Below, piece by piece: positions 35,022 through 42,618 of a DNA stretch of 64,000 nucleotides. Origin of the DNA: Streptomyces spiroverticillatus (GTDB lineage: Bacteria > Actinomycetota > Actinomycetes > Streptomycetales > Streptomycetaceae); NCBI GenBank assembly GCA_014650415.1, contig BMUX01000009.1:186001-250000 (forward strand). Reading direction: 5' to 3'. The notes below the pieces were generated by a model, which was given only the letters and a program-made list of their open reading frames with translations, was not told where the DNA came from and made no database searches. Position 1 is the stretch's first letter. Each line of letters starts with the position of its first letter. Both the position numbers and the translations under genes were made by a program.

Positions 35022-36244
35022 CAGCGGCCCTGACGCCCCTGGCCCAGGTGGCGGCCCGTGTCGAGGTCCAGGCCGAGCATGCGGATGGCGTTGCCGCGCA
35101 TCAGCTTGTAGACCGTCTCGTCGTCGAGACCCTTCACATGGTCGAGGGCGACCTCCTTGGTGTGCGGGAAGGTCGAGTCGACGTGCGGGTAGTCGGTCTC
35201 GAAGGTGGCGTTGTCGCGGCCGACGACGTCGAGCGAGGCGACGCCGTGTTTGTCGCGGAAGAAGCAGCAGAAGATCTGCCGGTAGTAGTACGTGGAGGGG
35301 GGCTCGGGGATGAGGTCCTTGACCCCGCCCCAGGCGCGGTGCTCCTCCCAGACGTCGTCGGCGCGTTCCAGCGCGTACGGGATCCAGCCCATCTGCCCCT
35401 CGCTGTAGGCGAGTTTGAGCAGCGGGAACTTCACCAGCACACCCGAGAAGAGGAAGTCCATCATCGACGCCATCGCGTTGTTGAAGGACAACGAGGCCTG
35501 CACGGCGGGCGGGGCGTCAGGAGATGCGGCGGGCATCTGCGAGCTGCTGCCGATGTGCATGTTGACGACCGTCCCGGTCTCCTCGCAGACGGCGAAGAAG
35601 GGGTCCCAGTAGCCGGAGTGGATGGAGGGGAGCCCGAGGTGGGTGGGGATCTCCGAGAAGGTCACCGCCCGGACCCCGCGTGCCGCGTTGCGACGGATTT
35701 CGGCCACCGCGAGGTCGATGTCCCAGAGCGGGATGATGCACAGCGGAATGAGGCGCCCCCCACTGTCGCCGCACCACTCCTCGACCATCCAGTCGTTGTA
35801 CGCGCGCACGCAGGCGAGAGCGACCTCCTTGTCGTGGGCCTCGGCGAAGGTCTGCCCGCAGAAGCGAGGGAAGGTGGGGAAGCAGAGGGAGCCCTCGACG
35901 TGGTTGAGGTCCATGTCCGCCAGGCGCGCCTTGGGGTCCCAGCACCCCCGCCGCATCTCCTCCCGCGTGATGCCTTCGAGCGTCATGTCGTCGCGGTCGA
36001 ACCCGACGGCGGCGATGTTGCGCTTGTACGGGAACTTGAGGTCCTCGTAGATCCACCAGTCGGTGGGCGGCCCGTCCGGGTCCATCGTGATCTGGTACTT
36101 GCCCGCGACGTACGCGAGCTCCCCGATCCCGGCGGTCAGCGGCTGCGGTCCTCGGTCCCGGTACTTCGCGGGGAGCCAGGTGGAGAAGAGGTGCGGGGGC
36201 TCGATCACGTGGTCGTCGACGCTGATGATCCGAGGCAGTTCCAT
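35021..36244 (-). CDS. Amidohydrolase-family protein (ACMSD-like TIM barrel)
   Basis: A 407-residue protein. ISVDDHVIEPPHLFSTWLP at the N-terminus replaces the usual H-x-H by D-D-H. TVVNMHIGSSS and FETDYPHVDSTFPHTKE supply further metal ligands and the catalytic Asp. This pattern belongs to amidohydrolase-2 proteins that hydrate, hydrolyse or decarboxylate cyclic acids. It heads the three-gene operon with both acyl-CoA dehydrogenases. Operator g lies 30 bp upstream of its ATG. The specific reaction is unknown. Confidence 0.9.
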   Translation of the reverse strand: MELPRIISVDDHVIEPPHLFSTWLPAKYRDRGPQPLTAGIGELAYVAGKYQITMDPDGPPTDWWIYEDLKFPYKRNIAAVGFDRDDMTLEGITREEMRRGCWDPKARLADMDLNHVEGSLCFPTFPRFCGQTFAEAHDKEVALACVRAYNDWMVEEWCGDSGGRLIPLCIIPLWDIDLAVAEIRRNAARGVRAVTFSEIPTHLGLPSIHSGYWDPFFAVCEETGTVVNMHIGSSSQMPAASPDAPPAVQASLSFNNAMASMMDFLFSGVLVKFPLLKLAYSEGQMGWIPYALERADDVWEEHRAWGGVKDLIPEPPSTYYYRQIFCCFFRDKHGVASLDVVGRDNATFETDYPHVDSTFPHTKEVALDHVKGLDDETVYKLMRGNAIRMLGLDLDTGRHLGQGRQGR

Positions 36245-36273
36245 CCGGCGTTCCCCTTACGGCAGTTCGCGTT

Positions 36274-36290
36274 TCTGATGACCCGTCAGA
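36274..36290. promoter_or_regulatory. Island operator g (TCTGATGACCCGTCAGA)
   Basis: The island palindrome centred at 36282, extended to TTTCTGA and TCAGAAA arms, 30 bp upstream of the amidohydrolase operon. Confidence 0.75.
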
Positions 36291-36352
36291 AATTAGGCTA
36301 GCTTCCGGACCTCTGGACCGACAAGGGATCGCGCCCTACGCTCACGGCTAGT

Positions 36353-36369
36353 TCTGACTGTCCGTCAGT
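36353..36369. promoter_or_regulatory. Island operator h (TCTGACTGTCCGTCAGT)
   Basis: The island palindrome centred at 36361, ending just before the ribosome site of the AMP-forming ligase gene. Operators g and h are 79 bp apart, centre to centre, between divergent units. Confidence 0.75.
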
Positions 36370-36384
36370 TACGGGGAGCGTGAA

Positions 36385-37941
36385 GTGACTTCACCCATGC
36401 AGACCGCCCGCCAGCTCGACTCGTCCGGCACGCTCTGGGAACTCGTGGAGCGCCGCGCCGACCTCACCCCGCACCGCCCGGTACTGCTCCAGGAGGACCG
36501 CACCCTCAGCTTCGGCGGACTGCGCGACCGCGCCGAACGGGTCGCCGCCGGGCTGTACGAGCTGGGGGTGCGGGCCGGCAGCACGGTCGCCTGGCAGCTC
36601 CCGACCCGTATCGAGACGGTGCTCTTCTCCCTCGCACTCGCCCGCCTCGGCGCGGTCCAGTCACCGGTGATCCCCTTCTACCGGAGCCGCGAAGTCGGCT
36701 TCGCGCTGCGGGAGTCGAAGGCCGACTACTTCGCGGTGCCGGGCGAGTGGCGGGGCTTCGACCACGCCGCCATGGCACACCGCCTCACGCTCGAACTCCC
36801 CCGCCCCCTCCTCGTACTCCAGGTGTACGACGACCTGCCGGACGGCGACCCGCGCCTGCTGCCCCCGCCCCCCACCGAGGGCACATCCGTCCGCTGGATC
36901 TACTGGACCTCGGGCACCACCTCCGCCCCACGCGGCGTCCTGCACACGGACCGCTCGCTCATCGCGGGCGGCTCGTGCCTGGCACACGCCCTGCACCTGC
37001 GCCCGGACGACGTGGGCTCGATGGCCTTCCCGTACGCGCACATCGGCGGCCCGGACTACCTGGTGATGCTGCTCCTGTACGGCTTCCCGGCCGTCCTCTT
37101 CGAGCAGTTCGCCATGCCGGAGGCTTTGGCCGAATATCGCCGTCACGGGGTGACGGTCGCGGGCGGCTCAACAGCCTTCTACTCGATGTTCCTCACCGAG
37201 CAGCGCAAGGACCCCGCCACGCCCGTCCTTCCGACCCTGCGGCTCCTGGCGGGCGGCGGCGCGCCGAAACCGCCGGAGCTCTACCACGCCGTCGTACGGG
37301 AACTGGGCTGCCAGCTCACCCACGGCTACGGCATGACCGAGGTCCCGATGATCACGATGGGCTCCCCGGACGACACGGCGGAGAACCTGGCCACCACCGA
37401 GGGACGCCCCCCGGAGGGCATGTCCATCCGCATCACGGACCCGGAGGGCAAGCCGGTCCCGGCGGGGGTCGACGGGGAGGTGCGGCTGCGCGGGGAGGCG
37501 GTGTGCCAGGGCTACTTGGGCGCGTCGTCCGACGCCGGGACCTTCGACCCGGACGGCTACCTGATCACGGGCGACCTGGGCCACCTGACGGCCTCCGGCC
37601 ACCTGGTCCTGACCGGCCGCCTCAAGGACGTCATCATCCGCAAGGGCGAGAACATCTCCGCCAAGGAGATCGAGGACCTCCTCCACGAACACCCGTCGGT
37701 GGCGGACGCGGCGGTGATCGGCCTGCCGGACGCGGATCGGGGCGAGCGGGTGTGCGCGGTCCTGGAACTCCGGGGGCCGTCCGTGACGCCGGCCGAGGTG
37801 ATCGCGTACCTCCGCGAGTCGGGCCTGGCCACGCACAAACTCCCGGAACAGGTGGAGGTGGTGGACGCCCTCCCCCGCAACGAGACCCTCCGCAAGGTCC
37901 TGAAGTACCGCCTGCGCGAGATGTTCGGCTCGGGCGGCTGA
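36385..37941 (+). CDS. AMP-forming acyl-CoA synthetase
   Basis: A 518-residue ANL-superfamily ligase from a GTG at 36385, with GGGGAG upstream. WIYWTSGTTSAPRGVLHTD is the ATP-binding P-loop motif. HGYGMTEVPMITMG is the adenylate motif. GYLITGDLGHLTASGHLVLTGRLKDVIIRKGENISAKEIED holds the hinge Asp and the A8 loop, and the C-terminal Lys lies in PRNETLRKVLKYRLRE. The enzyme should activate the substrate acid of the island pathway. It is divergent from the amidohydrolase operon. Confidence 0.93.
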   Translation: MTSPMQTARQLDSSGTLWELVERRADLTPHRPVLLQEDRTLSFGGLRDRAERVAAGLYELGVRAGSTVAWQLPTRIETVLFSLALARLGAVQSPVIPFYRSREVGFALRESKADYFAVPGEWRGFDHAAMAHRLTLELPRPLLVLQVYDDLPDGDPRLLPPPPTEGTSVRWIYWTSGTTSAPRGVLHTDRSLIAGGSCLAHALHLRPDDVGSMAFPYAHIGGPDYLVMLLLYGFPAVLFEQFAMPEALAEYRRHGVTVAGGSTAFYSMFLTEQRKDPATPVLPTLRLLAGGGAPKPPELYHAVVRELGCQLTHGYGMTEVPMITMGSPDDTAENLATTEGRPPEGMSIRITDPEGKPVPAGVDGEVRLRGEAVCQGYLGASSDAGTFDPDGYLITGDLGHLTASGHLVLTGRLKDVIIRKGENISAKEIEDLLHEHPSVADAAVIGLPDADRGERVCAVLELRGPSVTPAEVIAYLRESGLATHKLPEQVEVVDALPRNETLRKVLKYRLREMFGSGG

Positions 37942-37971
37942 GGAGGGTCCGTCACGGGGGAAGCCGGGGCG

Positions 37972-38502
37972 CTACTGGGGGTCGGGGCCGTCAACCGTGT
38001 AGTACGTCGCGAAAGCCGTCAACGTCTCCTCCTCCGTGATCCGCCCGTCCCCATCCGCATCGAGCGCCTCCGCCACCTGCCCCGCCAGCTTCTCGTCCGC
38101 GCCGAGGACCCGGAGCAGCCGGGTGGCGGCCCCGACCGTGACCCCGTCGCCCTCGCCCTCCGCGGAGGCGGCGATCTCGATCGCCGCGTGCAGGAACGGC
38201 CGGGCGATCTCCGCGAACCGCTTCGGGTTGTCCCGCAGCCGCTTCACCGCCCCCGTCACGAACTCGTCGCGGCTGACCCGCTGGTCGCCGTCGACGTCGG
38301 CGATTCCGGCCATGCCCTGCCAGAACGCCTCGGCCCCGCTGTACAGGGCCTGGCCCTTGTCGCAGCGGGCTGTCGTGTTGAACTCGGCAAGGATGGCGGC
38401 TGCCGCGGCACTGAAGTCCTCGCGGTCGATGTATCCGTTGCCGTCCTGGTCGAAGGAGGCGAAACGGGCCGCTGTCTTGCGCTCGTACTCTGCGCTGTCC
38501 AT
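37972..38502 (-). CDS. EF-hand calcium-binding protein
   Basis: A 176-residue soluble protein with EF-hand loops DQDGNGYIDRED (about residues 18-29), DVDGDQRVSRDE (69-80) and DADGDGRITEEE (148-159). There is also one degenerate loop near AEGEGDGVTVG. Three canonical loops and one broken one is the layout of calmodulin-like Streptomyces proteins (CalD/Cab group). It probably buffers or senses cytoplasmic Ca. The upstream region lacks a good ribosome site. Confidence 0.92.
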   Translation of the reverse strand: MDSAEYERKTAARFASFDQDGNGYIDREDFSAAAAAILAEFNTTARCDKGQALYSGAEAFWQGMAGIADVDGDQRVSRDEFVTGAVKRLRDNPKRFAEIARPFLHAAIEIAASAEGEGDGVTVGAATRLLRVLGADEKLAGQVAEALDADGDGRITEEETLTAFATYYTVDGPDPQ

Positions 38503-38605
38503 GCAGGGGAGGGTACGTCCTTGACGTGCGGAGGAAGCCATTTCCGCAGGGAAATCATCCACCGGTGGGGCAGTTGGACACCAGGGCGACCCCGGGGGCG
38601 TCGGC

Positions 38606-38980
38606 TCAGGCGGACAGCGCCTGCGCGGTGTCGTCCACCGCGGTGTCCACATCCGGGTACACCTCGAACAGCCGCCGCACCCCGAGCGCCGCCAGCACCC
38701 GGTTCACATGGCTGCCGTCGACCGCCCCCCGCGCCGGCAGGATCAGCCGCAGACTCCCCTGACAGGACCTCATCAGCCGCCGCGCGGCGATCAGAACACC
38801 CACGCCACTGGAGTCGCAGAAGAGCACGTCCGAGAGATCCAGCACCACCCGGTGCCGCCCGTCCGCGACGGCCCCGTGCACGTGCTGCCGCACCGCCGGT
38901 GAGGTCACCAGGTCCAGTTCGCCGGAGATGTGCAGCACGGCCCAGCTGCCGTGCTCTGCCTCTGTCACCTTCAGCGTCAC
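38606..38980 (-). CDS. STAS-domain anti-sigma factor antagonist
   Basis: A 124-residue single-domain protein. GSWAVLHISGELDLVTSPAV starts the STAS fold and LDLSDVLFCDSSGVGVLIAARR contains the conserved phosphorylatable Ser of SpoIIAA/RsbV proteins. It should bind an RsbW-type kinase when unphosphorylated; the ATP-binding protein at 31863-32558 is one candidate. It is transcribed divergently from the ECF sigma gene at 39226. Confidence 0.93.
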   Translation of the reverse strand: MTLKVTEAEHGSWAVLHISGELDLVTSPAVRQHVHGAVADGRHRVVLDLSDVLFCDSSGVGVLIAARRLMRSCQGSLRLILPARGAVDGSHVNRVLAALGVRRLFEVYPDVDTAVDDTAQALSA

Positions 38981-39225
38981 GCGTCGGACCTCTCAACTAA
39001 CCGGAAGTAGCCCTTCCTCATCGCGGCTTCCCTAGCCGCAGTCCCATGAAACACCGCGTGTCTGTGAGGCCCGCACCCAGGATGCGCGCAATGACCGGAT
39101 CACTACCATCCCGGGCCGCGTACGGAGCGCACTTGCGGCAAAGGGGCGTGCGCCGCCCGGTCTCGCACTACATTCGAAAGAGCAGGTGCTTCGGGGCGCA
39201 GCGGTACGGGGTTGGGGGGAATCGG

Positions 39226-39828
39226 ATGCCGAAGGACGCACCGCCGCGCTGGGACCGCAGGATGCAGCAGCGGCTGGCGCGGGGCGAGGCGGCGGCACTC
39301 GGGGAGCTGTACGACAGGTTCGCCTCCCTGGTGCACAGCCTGGCGCACCGGGTGCTGGACGACGAGGACGCCGCCGACCAGGTCACCCGTGACGTCTTCG
39401 GCCACGTCTGGGAGAACCCCCAGTCGTACGACCCGAAGGACGGCTCCATGCGGGCCTGGATGGCGCGGCTCACCCACCGGCGTGCCGTGCACCGGCTCCG
39501 GCAGGCGGAGGCGGCCGCCCTGGAGGACGGCGAAGGCACCGCGGAGGAGCTGGAACTGAAGGTGCACCGGGCGGCGGCCGTGGCCCGCGCGGACTACATC
39601 GTGACATCGATGCCCGCCCCGCTCCGCGAGGCCCTGGAGCTGGCGTACTTCGATCGGCACGACTACCGGCAGACCGCCTCCCGGCTCAGCATCACCGAGG
39701 ACGAGGCCCGCCGCAGACTCCGCCTGGGGCTGCAACTGCTGTCGACGGCGAACACCGTGCCGGGCACCGGTCCCGGCTCCGGCCTGGACACCGGCACTGG
39801 TGCTCAGGGTTTCGGGGGCGGACTGTGA
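39226..39828 (+). CDS. ECF-type RNA polymerase sigma factor
   Basis: A 200-residue sigma-70 family protein from the ATG at 39226, with GGGGGGA upstream. Region 2 spans about residues 20-90 (LGELYDRFASLVHSLAHRVL and DVFGHVWENPQSYDP). Region 4 spans about 125-175 (MPAPLREALELAYFDRHDYRQTASRLSI). A Gly/Thr-rich tail follows. Its stop overlaps the anti-sigma GTG (GTGA), so the pair is translationally coupled, as usual for ECF sigma factors and their antagonists. Confidence 0.93.
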   Translation: MPKDAPPRWDRRMQQRLARGEAAALGELYDRFASLVHSLAHRVLDDEDAADQVTRDVFGHVWENPQSYDPKDGSMRAWMARLTHRRAVHRLRQAEAAALEDGEGTAEELELKVHRAAAVARADYIVTSMPAPLREALELAYFDRHDYRQTASRLSITEDEARRRLRLGLQLLSTANTVPGTGPGSGLDTGTGAQGFGGGL

Positions 39829-40979
39829 GCGAGGAGTACGGCGAGAGGTACGGCGAGGGAGACGACGACGGGGCGTCCGGCACCCTGTCGCACCGGGTGC
39901 TCAAGTCGCTGCTGGGCGCGTGGGCGCTGGCGGCCTGTTCCGCCGAGGAGACGCTCGCCGTGGAGGAGCACCTCACCGCGTGCGCCCCGTGCGCGGACGA
40001 GGCGCTGCGGCTGCGGGACGCGGTCGGCCTGCTCCAGTCCGAGCGCGGCCTCGACCTGGACCCGATGCTGCGCTCCCGGGTCCTGGACACCTGCCTGGGC
40101 CGCCGTCCGGCGCGCATCCCGGTGCCGGCCTGGGCCCAGCCGTACGACACGGAGACGGCCCGCCTGGACGCCCTGCTCGCCGACATAGACCCCGGCGAGT
40201 GGCACGCCCCGGTGCAGCTGCGCTGGTTCGAGGAGGACCATCCGGTACGGCGCAAGGCGACGGTCGCCGCCGTCATCGGGCACCTGATGACCGTCGACGG
40301 GCTGGTCGCCGACGCGCTGGGCCTGGCCGACCCGGTCGCCTTCGACGGCGGCGGCGACCCCACCAGCCGCACGGAGGCGTACTGGCTCGGCTCCCGGCAG
40401 CCTCCCACCCGCGCGGTGCGCGTCCCGTGGCGCGAGCAGAGCCACACCCTGGTGCGCACGGTGTCCTTCGCCGGGCGCGGCTCCGCCGAGCTGGAGGTGT
40501 CGTACGGGGCCTTCTCGCTGCCCCTCAAGGACGCCCTCCTGGAGCGGGCCTTCGAGTGCTGGGTGCACGCCGACGACATCGCACGGGCCGTGGACTACCC
40601 GTACGAACCGCCCTCGGGGACGCATCTGCACGAGCTGATCGACCTGGCGGCCCGGCTGCTCCCCGGCACGCTGGCCGCCCGCCGCAGGGCCGGACTCGCG
40701 CCTCCCGTGCGGGGGCTGGTCGCGGCGGGCGCTCCGGGGCGCACGCTGCACCTGGAGGTGGAGGGCGCGGGCGGCGGCCACTGGTACATCCCGCTGGACT
40801 CCCCCGCAGCCGCTGCCTCCGCGGAGCACGAGGTGGCGCACATCGCGCTGGACGGCGTCGAGTTCTGCCAGCTCGCGGCCGGGCACGTGTCGCCTCAAGA
40901 GGCGGCGGCCGGACAGGGCGGCGACAAGGGTGCGGTACGGGACGTGCTGTTCGCGGCGGCGTCACTGTCGCGGTTGTGA
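39825..40979 (+). CDS. Zinc-binding anti-sigma factor fused to mycothiol-dependent maleylpyruvate-isomerase-like domain
   Basis: A 384-residue protein. Residues about 15-70 form a zinc anti-sigma domain (LAVEEHLTACAPCADEAL, H-x3-C-x2-C). Residues about 110-260 resemble the MDMPI N-terminal DinB fold (LLADIDPGEWHAPVQLRWFE and AVIGHLMTVDGLVADAL, with candidate metal His). A C-terminal MDMPI-like domain follows. There is no membrane segment. The fusion suggests the sigma factor is released in response to mycothiol redox state or an electrophile; that is inference from domain content. Confidence 0.88.
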   Translation: MSEEYGERYGEGDDDGASGTLSHRVLKSLLGAWALAACSAEETLAVEEHLTACAPCADEALRLRDAVGLLQSERGLDLDPMLRSRVLDTCLGRRPARIPVPAWAQPYDTETARLDALLADIDPGEWHAPVQLRWFEEDHPVRRKATVAAVIGHLMTVDGLVADALGLADPVAFDGGGDPTSRTEAYWLGSRQPPTRAVRVPWREQSHTLVRTVSFAGRGSAELEVSYGAFSLPLKDALLERAFECWVHADDIARAVDYPYEPPSGTHLHELIDLAARLLPGTLAARRRAGLAPPVRGLVAAGAPGRTLHLEVEGAGGGHWYIPLDSPAAAASAEHEVAHIALDGVEFCQLAAGHVSPQEAAAGQGGDKGAVRDVLFAAASLSRL

Positions 40980-41004
40980 CGCAGTGGCGGTTGTGACGCA
41001 GTGG
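40971..41004 (+). repeat. 17-bp tandem duplication across a stop codon
   Basis: CGGTTGTGACGCAGTGG occurs twice head to tail, with the anti-sigma gene TGA inside the first copy. The second copy begins 9 nt after the stop. Confidence 0.85.
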
Positions 41005-41012
41005 CGGTGCTT

Positions 41013-41042
41013 GCGCGTGCACCCTTGCGACGGTGCACGCGC
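41013..41042. terminator. Hairpin terminator between convergent genes
   Basis: An 11-bp perfect stem, GCGCGTGCACC and GGTGCACGCGC, with an 8-nt loop. A second small stem (AGCACCA and TGGTGCT, 41044-41061) overlaps the purU stop. Confidence 0.8.
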
Positions 41043-41059
41043 GAGCACCACTCCTGGTG

Positions 41060-41941
41060 CTAGGCGAAGACGACCGTACGGTGCCCGTTGAGCAGCACCC
41101 GGTGCTCGCTGTGCCACTTCACCGCGCGGGCGAGGGCCTGGCACTCCACGTCGCGGCCGATGGCCACCAGCTGCTCGGGGGTGACCTCGTGGCCGACCCG
41201 CTCGACCTCCTGCTCGATGATCGGTCCCTCGTCGAGGTCGGCCGTCACGTAGTGCGCGGTCGCACCGATCAGCTTCACCCCGCGCGCGTGCGCCTGGTGG
41301 TAGGGCTTGGCGCCCTTGAAGCTCGGCAGGAAGGAGTGGTGGATGTTGATGATCCGGCCGCTGAGCTGCTTGCACAGGTTGTCGGAGAGCACCTGCATGT
41401 AGCGCGCGAGCACGACCAGCTCGACGTTCTCGGCGGCGACCAGGTCGAGCACCTGCTGCTCGGCCTCGGCCTTGGTGTCCTTCGTCACGGGGATGTGGTG
41501 GAAGGGGATGTCGTACGTGCCGACCAGCTCGCGGAAGTCCGGGTGGTTGGAGACGACGGCGGCGATCTCGACCGGCAGCGCCCCGATCCTTGAGCGGAAC
41601 AGCAGGTCGTTGAGGCAGTGCCCGAACTTGCTGACCATCAGCACGATCCGCATCCGGTCCTCGGCCCGGTGGATCTGCCAGTCCATCCGGAAGGAGTCCC
41701 CGATGGCGGCGAAGCTGGCCCGCAGCTTCTCCACGGACACCGGCTCCTCGGCGGAGAACGCGACCCGCATGAAGAACAGCCCCGTGTCGTGGTCGCCGAA
41801 CTGCCGGCTGTCCTCGATGTTGCAGCCGGTCATGAACAGATAGCTGGACACGGCGTGCACGATGCCCTGCTTGTCCGGGCAGGACAGCGTGAGGACGTAG
41901 TGGTCGGTTTCGGGCCGTTCGGCAGGCTTGGGGTCGCTCAT
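41060..41941 (-). CDS. purU: Formyltetrahydrofolate deformylase
   Basis: A 293-residue protein from the ATG at 41941. The N-terminal ACT domain (YVLTLSCPDKQGIVHAVSSYL) is followed by a formyltransferase-fold catalytic domain with INIHHSFLPSFKGAKPYHQA and LIGATAHYVTADLDEGPIIEQE, which carry the catalytic Asn/His/Asp. It hydrolyses 10-formyl-THF to formate and THF, balancing one-carbon pools. Length and motifs match PurU well. Confidence 0.97.
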   Translation of the reverse strand: MSDPKPAERPETDHYVLTLSCPDKQGIVHAVSSYLFMTGCNIEDSRQFGDHDTGLFFMRVAFSAEEPVSVEKLRASFAAIGDSFRMDWQIHRAEDRMRIVLMVSKFGHCLNDLLFRSRIGALPVEIAAVVSNHPDFRELVGTYDIPFHHIPVTKDTKAEAEQQVLDLVAAENVELVVLARYMQVLSDNLCKQLSGRIINIHHSFLPSFKGAKPYHQAHARGVKLIGATAHYVTADLDEGPIIEQEVERVGHEVTPEQLVAIGRDVECQALARAVKWHSEHRVLLNGHRTVVFA

Positions 41942-41970
41942 GACCCCAGAGGATCGCACACCGTGCTGAT

Positions 41971-42465
41971 TCAGGCGGACCTGGTCAGAATGCGGATGAC
42001 CTCCAGCGAGCGGGGCGCGACGTCCGGGTCGTCGCCGTCGCTCTGCGCCATCCGTACGTGCGCGTCACGGGCGGCCCGTACGGCCTCGGGCCAGCCGGGG
42101 TGGGCCATGTACGCCGACACGGGGGCGTCCGCGCCGACCTGGTGCATGATGCGCAGGACCCGGAGCACGGCCACGTCCACGAGGGCCGCTTCGTCCGGGT
42201 CCCGGAATATGGACCCGACGTACTTCTCGGCGGACCAGTTGTCGAGCCAGGTGTCCTCGACGAGCCGGTAGACGGCGTCGGTGATGTCCCCGTAGCCCTC
42301 CACTCCGGCGAGCCAGCACTCCTGGTGGAAGACGGGGTCGGAGAGCATGTGCAGCGCGGATCGCACCTGAGTGCGCCAGCGCCACCACGGCATGTCATTC
42401 AGCGGCATGCCGCCCATGGTGGTGGAGCGACGGCCGCGACGGGAAGAGTTCGCTGAACTTTGCAC
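41971..42465 (-). CDS. Conserved actinomycete protein of unknown function (SCO4402-like)
   Basis: A 164-residue protein from a GTG at 42465 (VQSSANSSRRGRRS), chosen because TACGAT lies 8 nt upstream, suggesting a leaderless start; an ATG at 42486 is possible. The core MPWWRWRTQVRSALHMLSDP and WLAGVEGYGDITDAVYRLVEDTWLDNWSAEKY is all-helical, with many Trp and no catalytic motif. From memory it matches a family named for S. coelicolor SCO4402 that lies beside purU there too. Function unknown. Confidence 0.8.
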   Translation of the reverse strand: MQSSANSSRRGRRSTTMGGMPLNDMPWWRWRTQVRSALHMLSDPVFHQECWLAGVEGYGDITDAVYRLVEDTWLDNWSAEKYVGSIFRDPDEAALVDVAVLRVLRIMHQVGADAPVSAYMAHPGWPEAVRAARDAHVRMAQSDGDDPDVAPRSLEVIRILTRSA

Positions 42466-42570
42466 GGTCGTCGATCGTACGGGCATGCGATTCCAGTCCG
42501 GACAAAGCCCCCACACAGGGCACGCACAGGGCACTGTCGTGATACCGGCGCGGGCACCGGTGCCGGGTGC

Positions 42571-42600
42571 GGCGCGAGCACCAGTGCCGGTGCTCGCGCC
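42571..42600. terminator. Hairpin terminator
   Basis: A 12-bp perfect stem, GGCGCGAGCACC and GGTGCTCGCGCC, with the loop AGTGCC, 19 bp beyond the stop of the minus-strand gene ending at 42619. Confidence 0.85.
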
Positions 42601-42618
42601 GCACTCCCGCGCCGGTGA

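Noticed and set aside
36290..36300. TTAGGCTAG, half of a DtxR/DesR iron box
   Set aside because: Only one half matches; the other half is missing and the site is beside a catabolic gene, not an iron gene.
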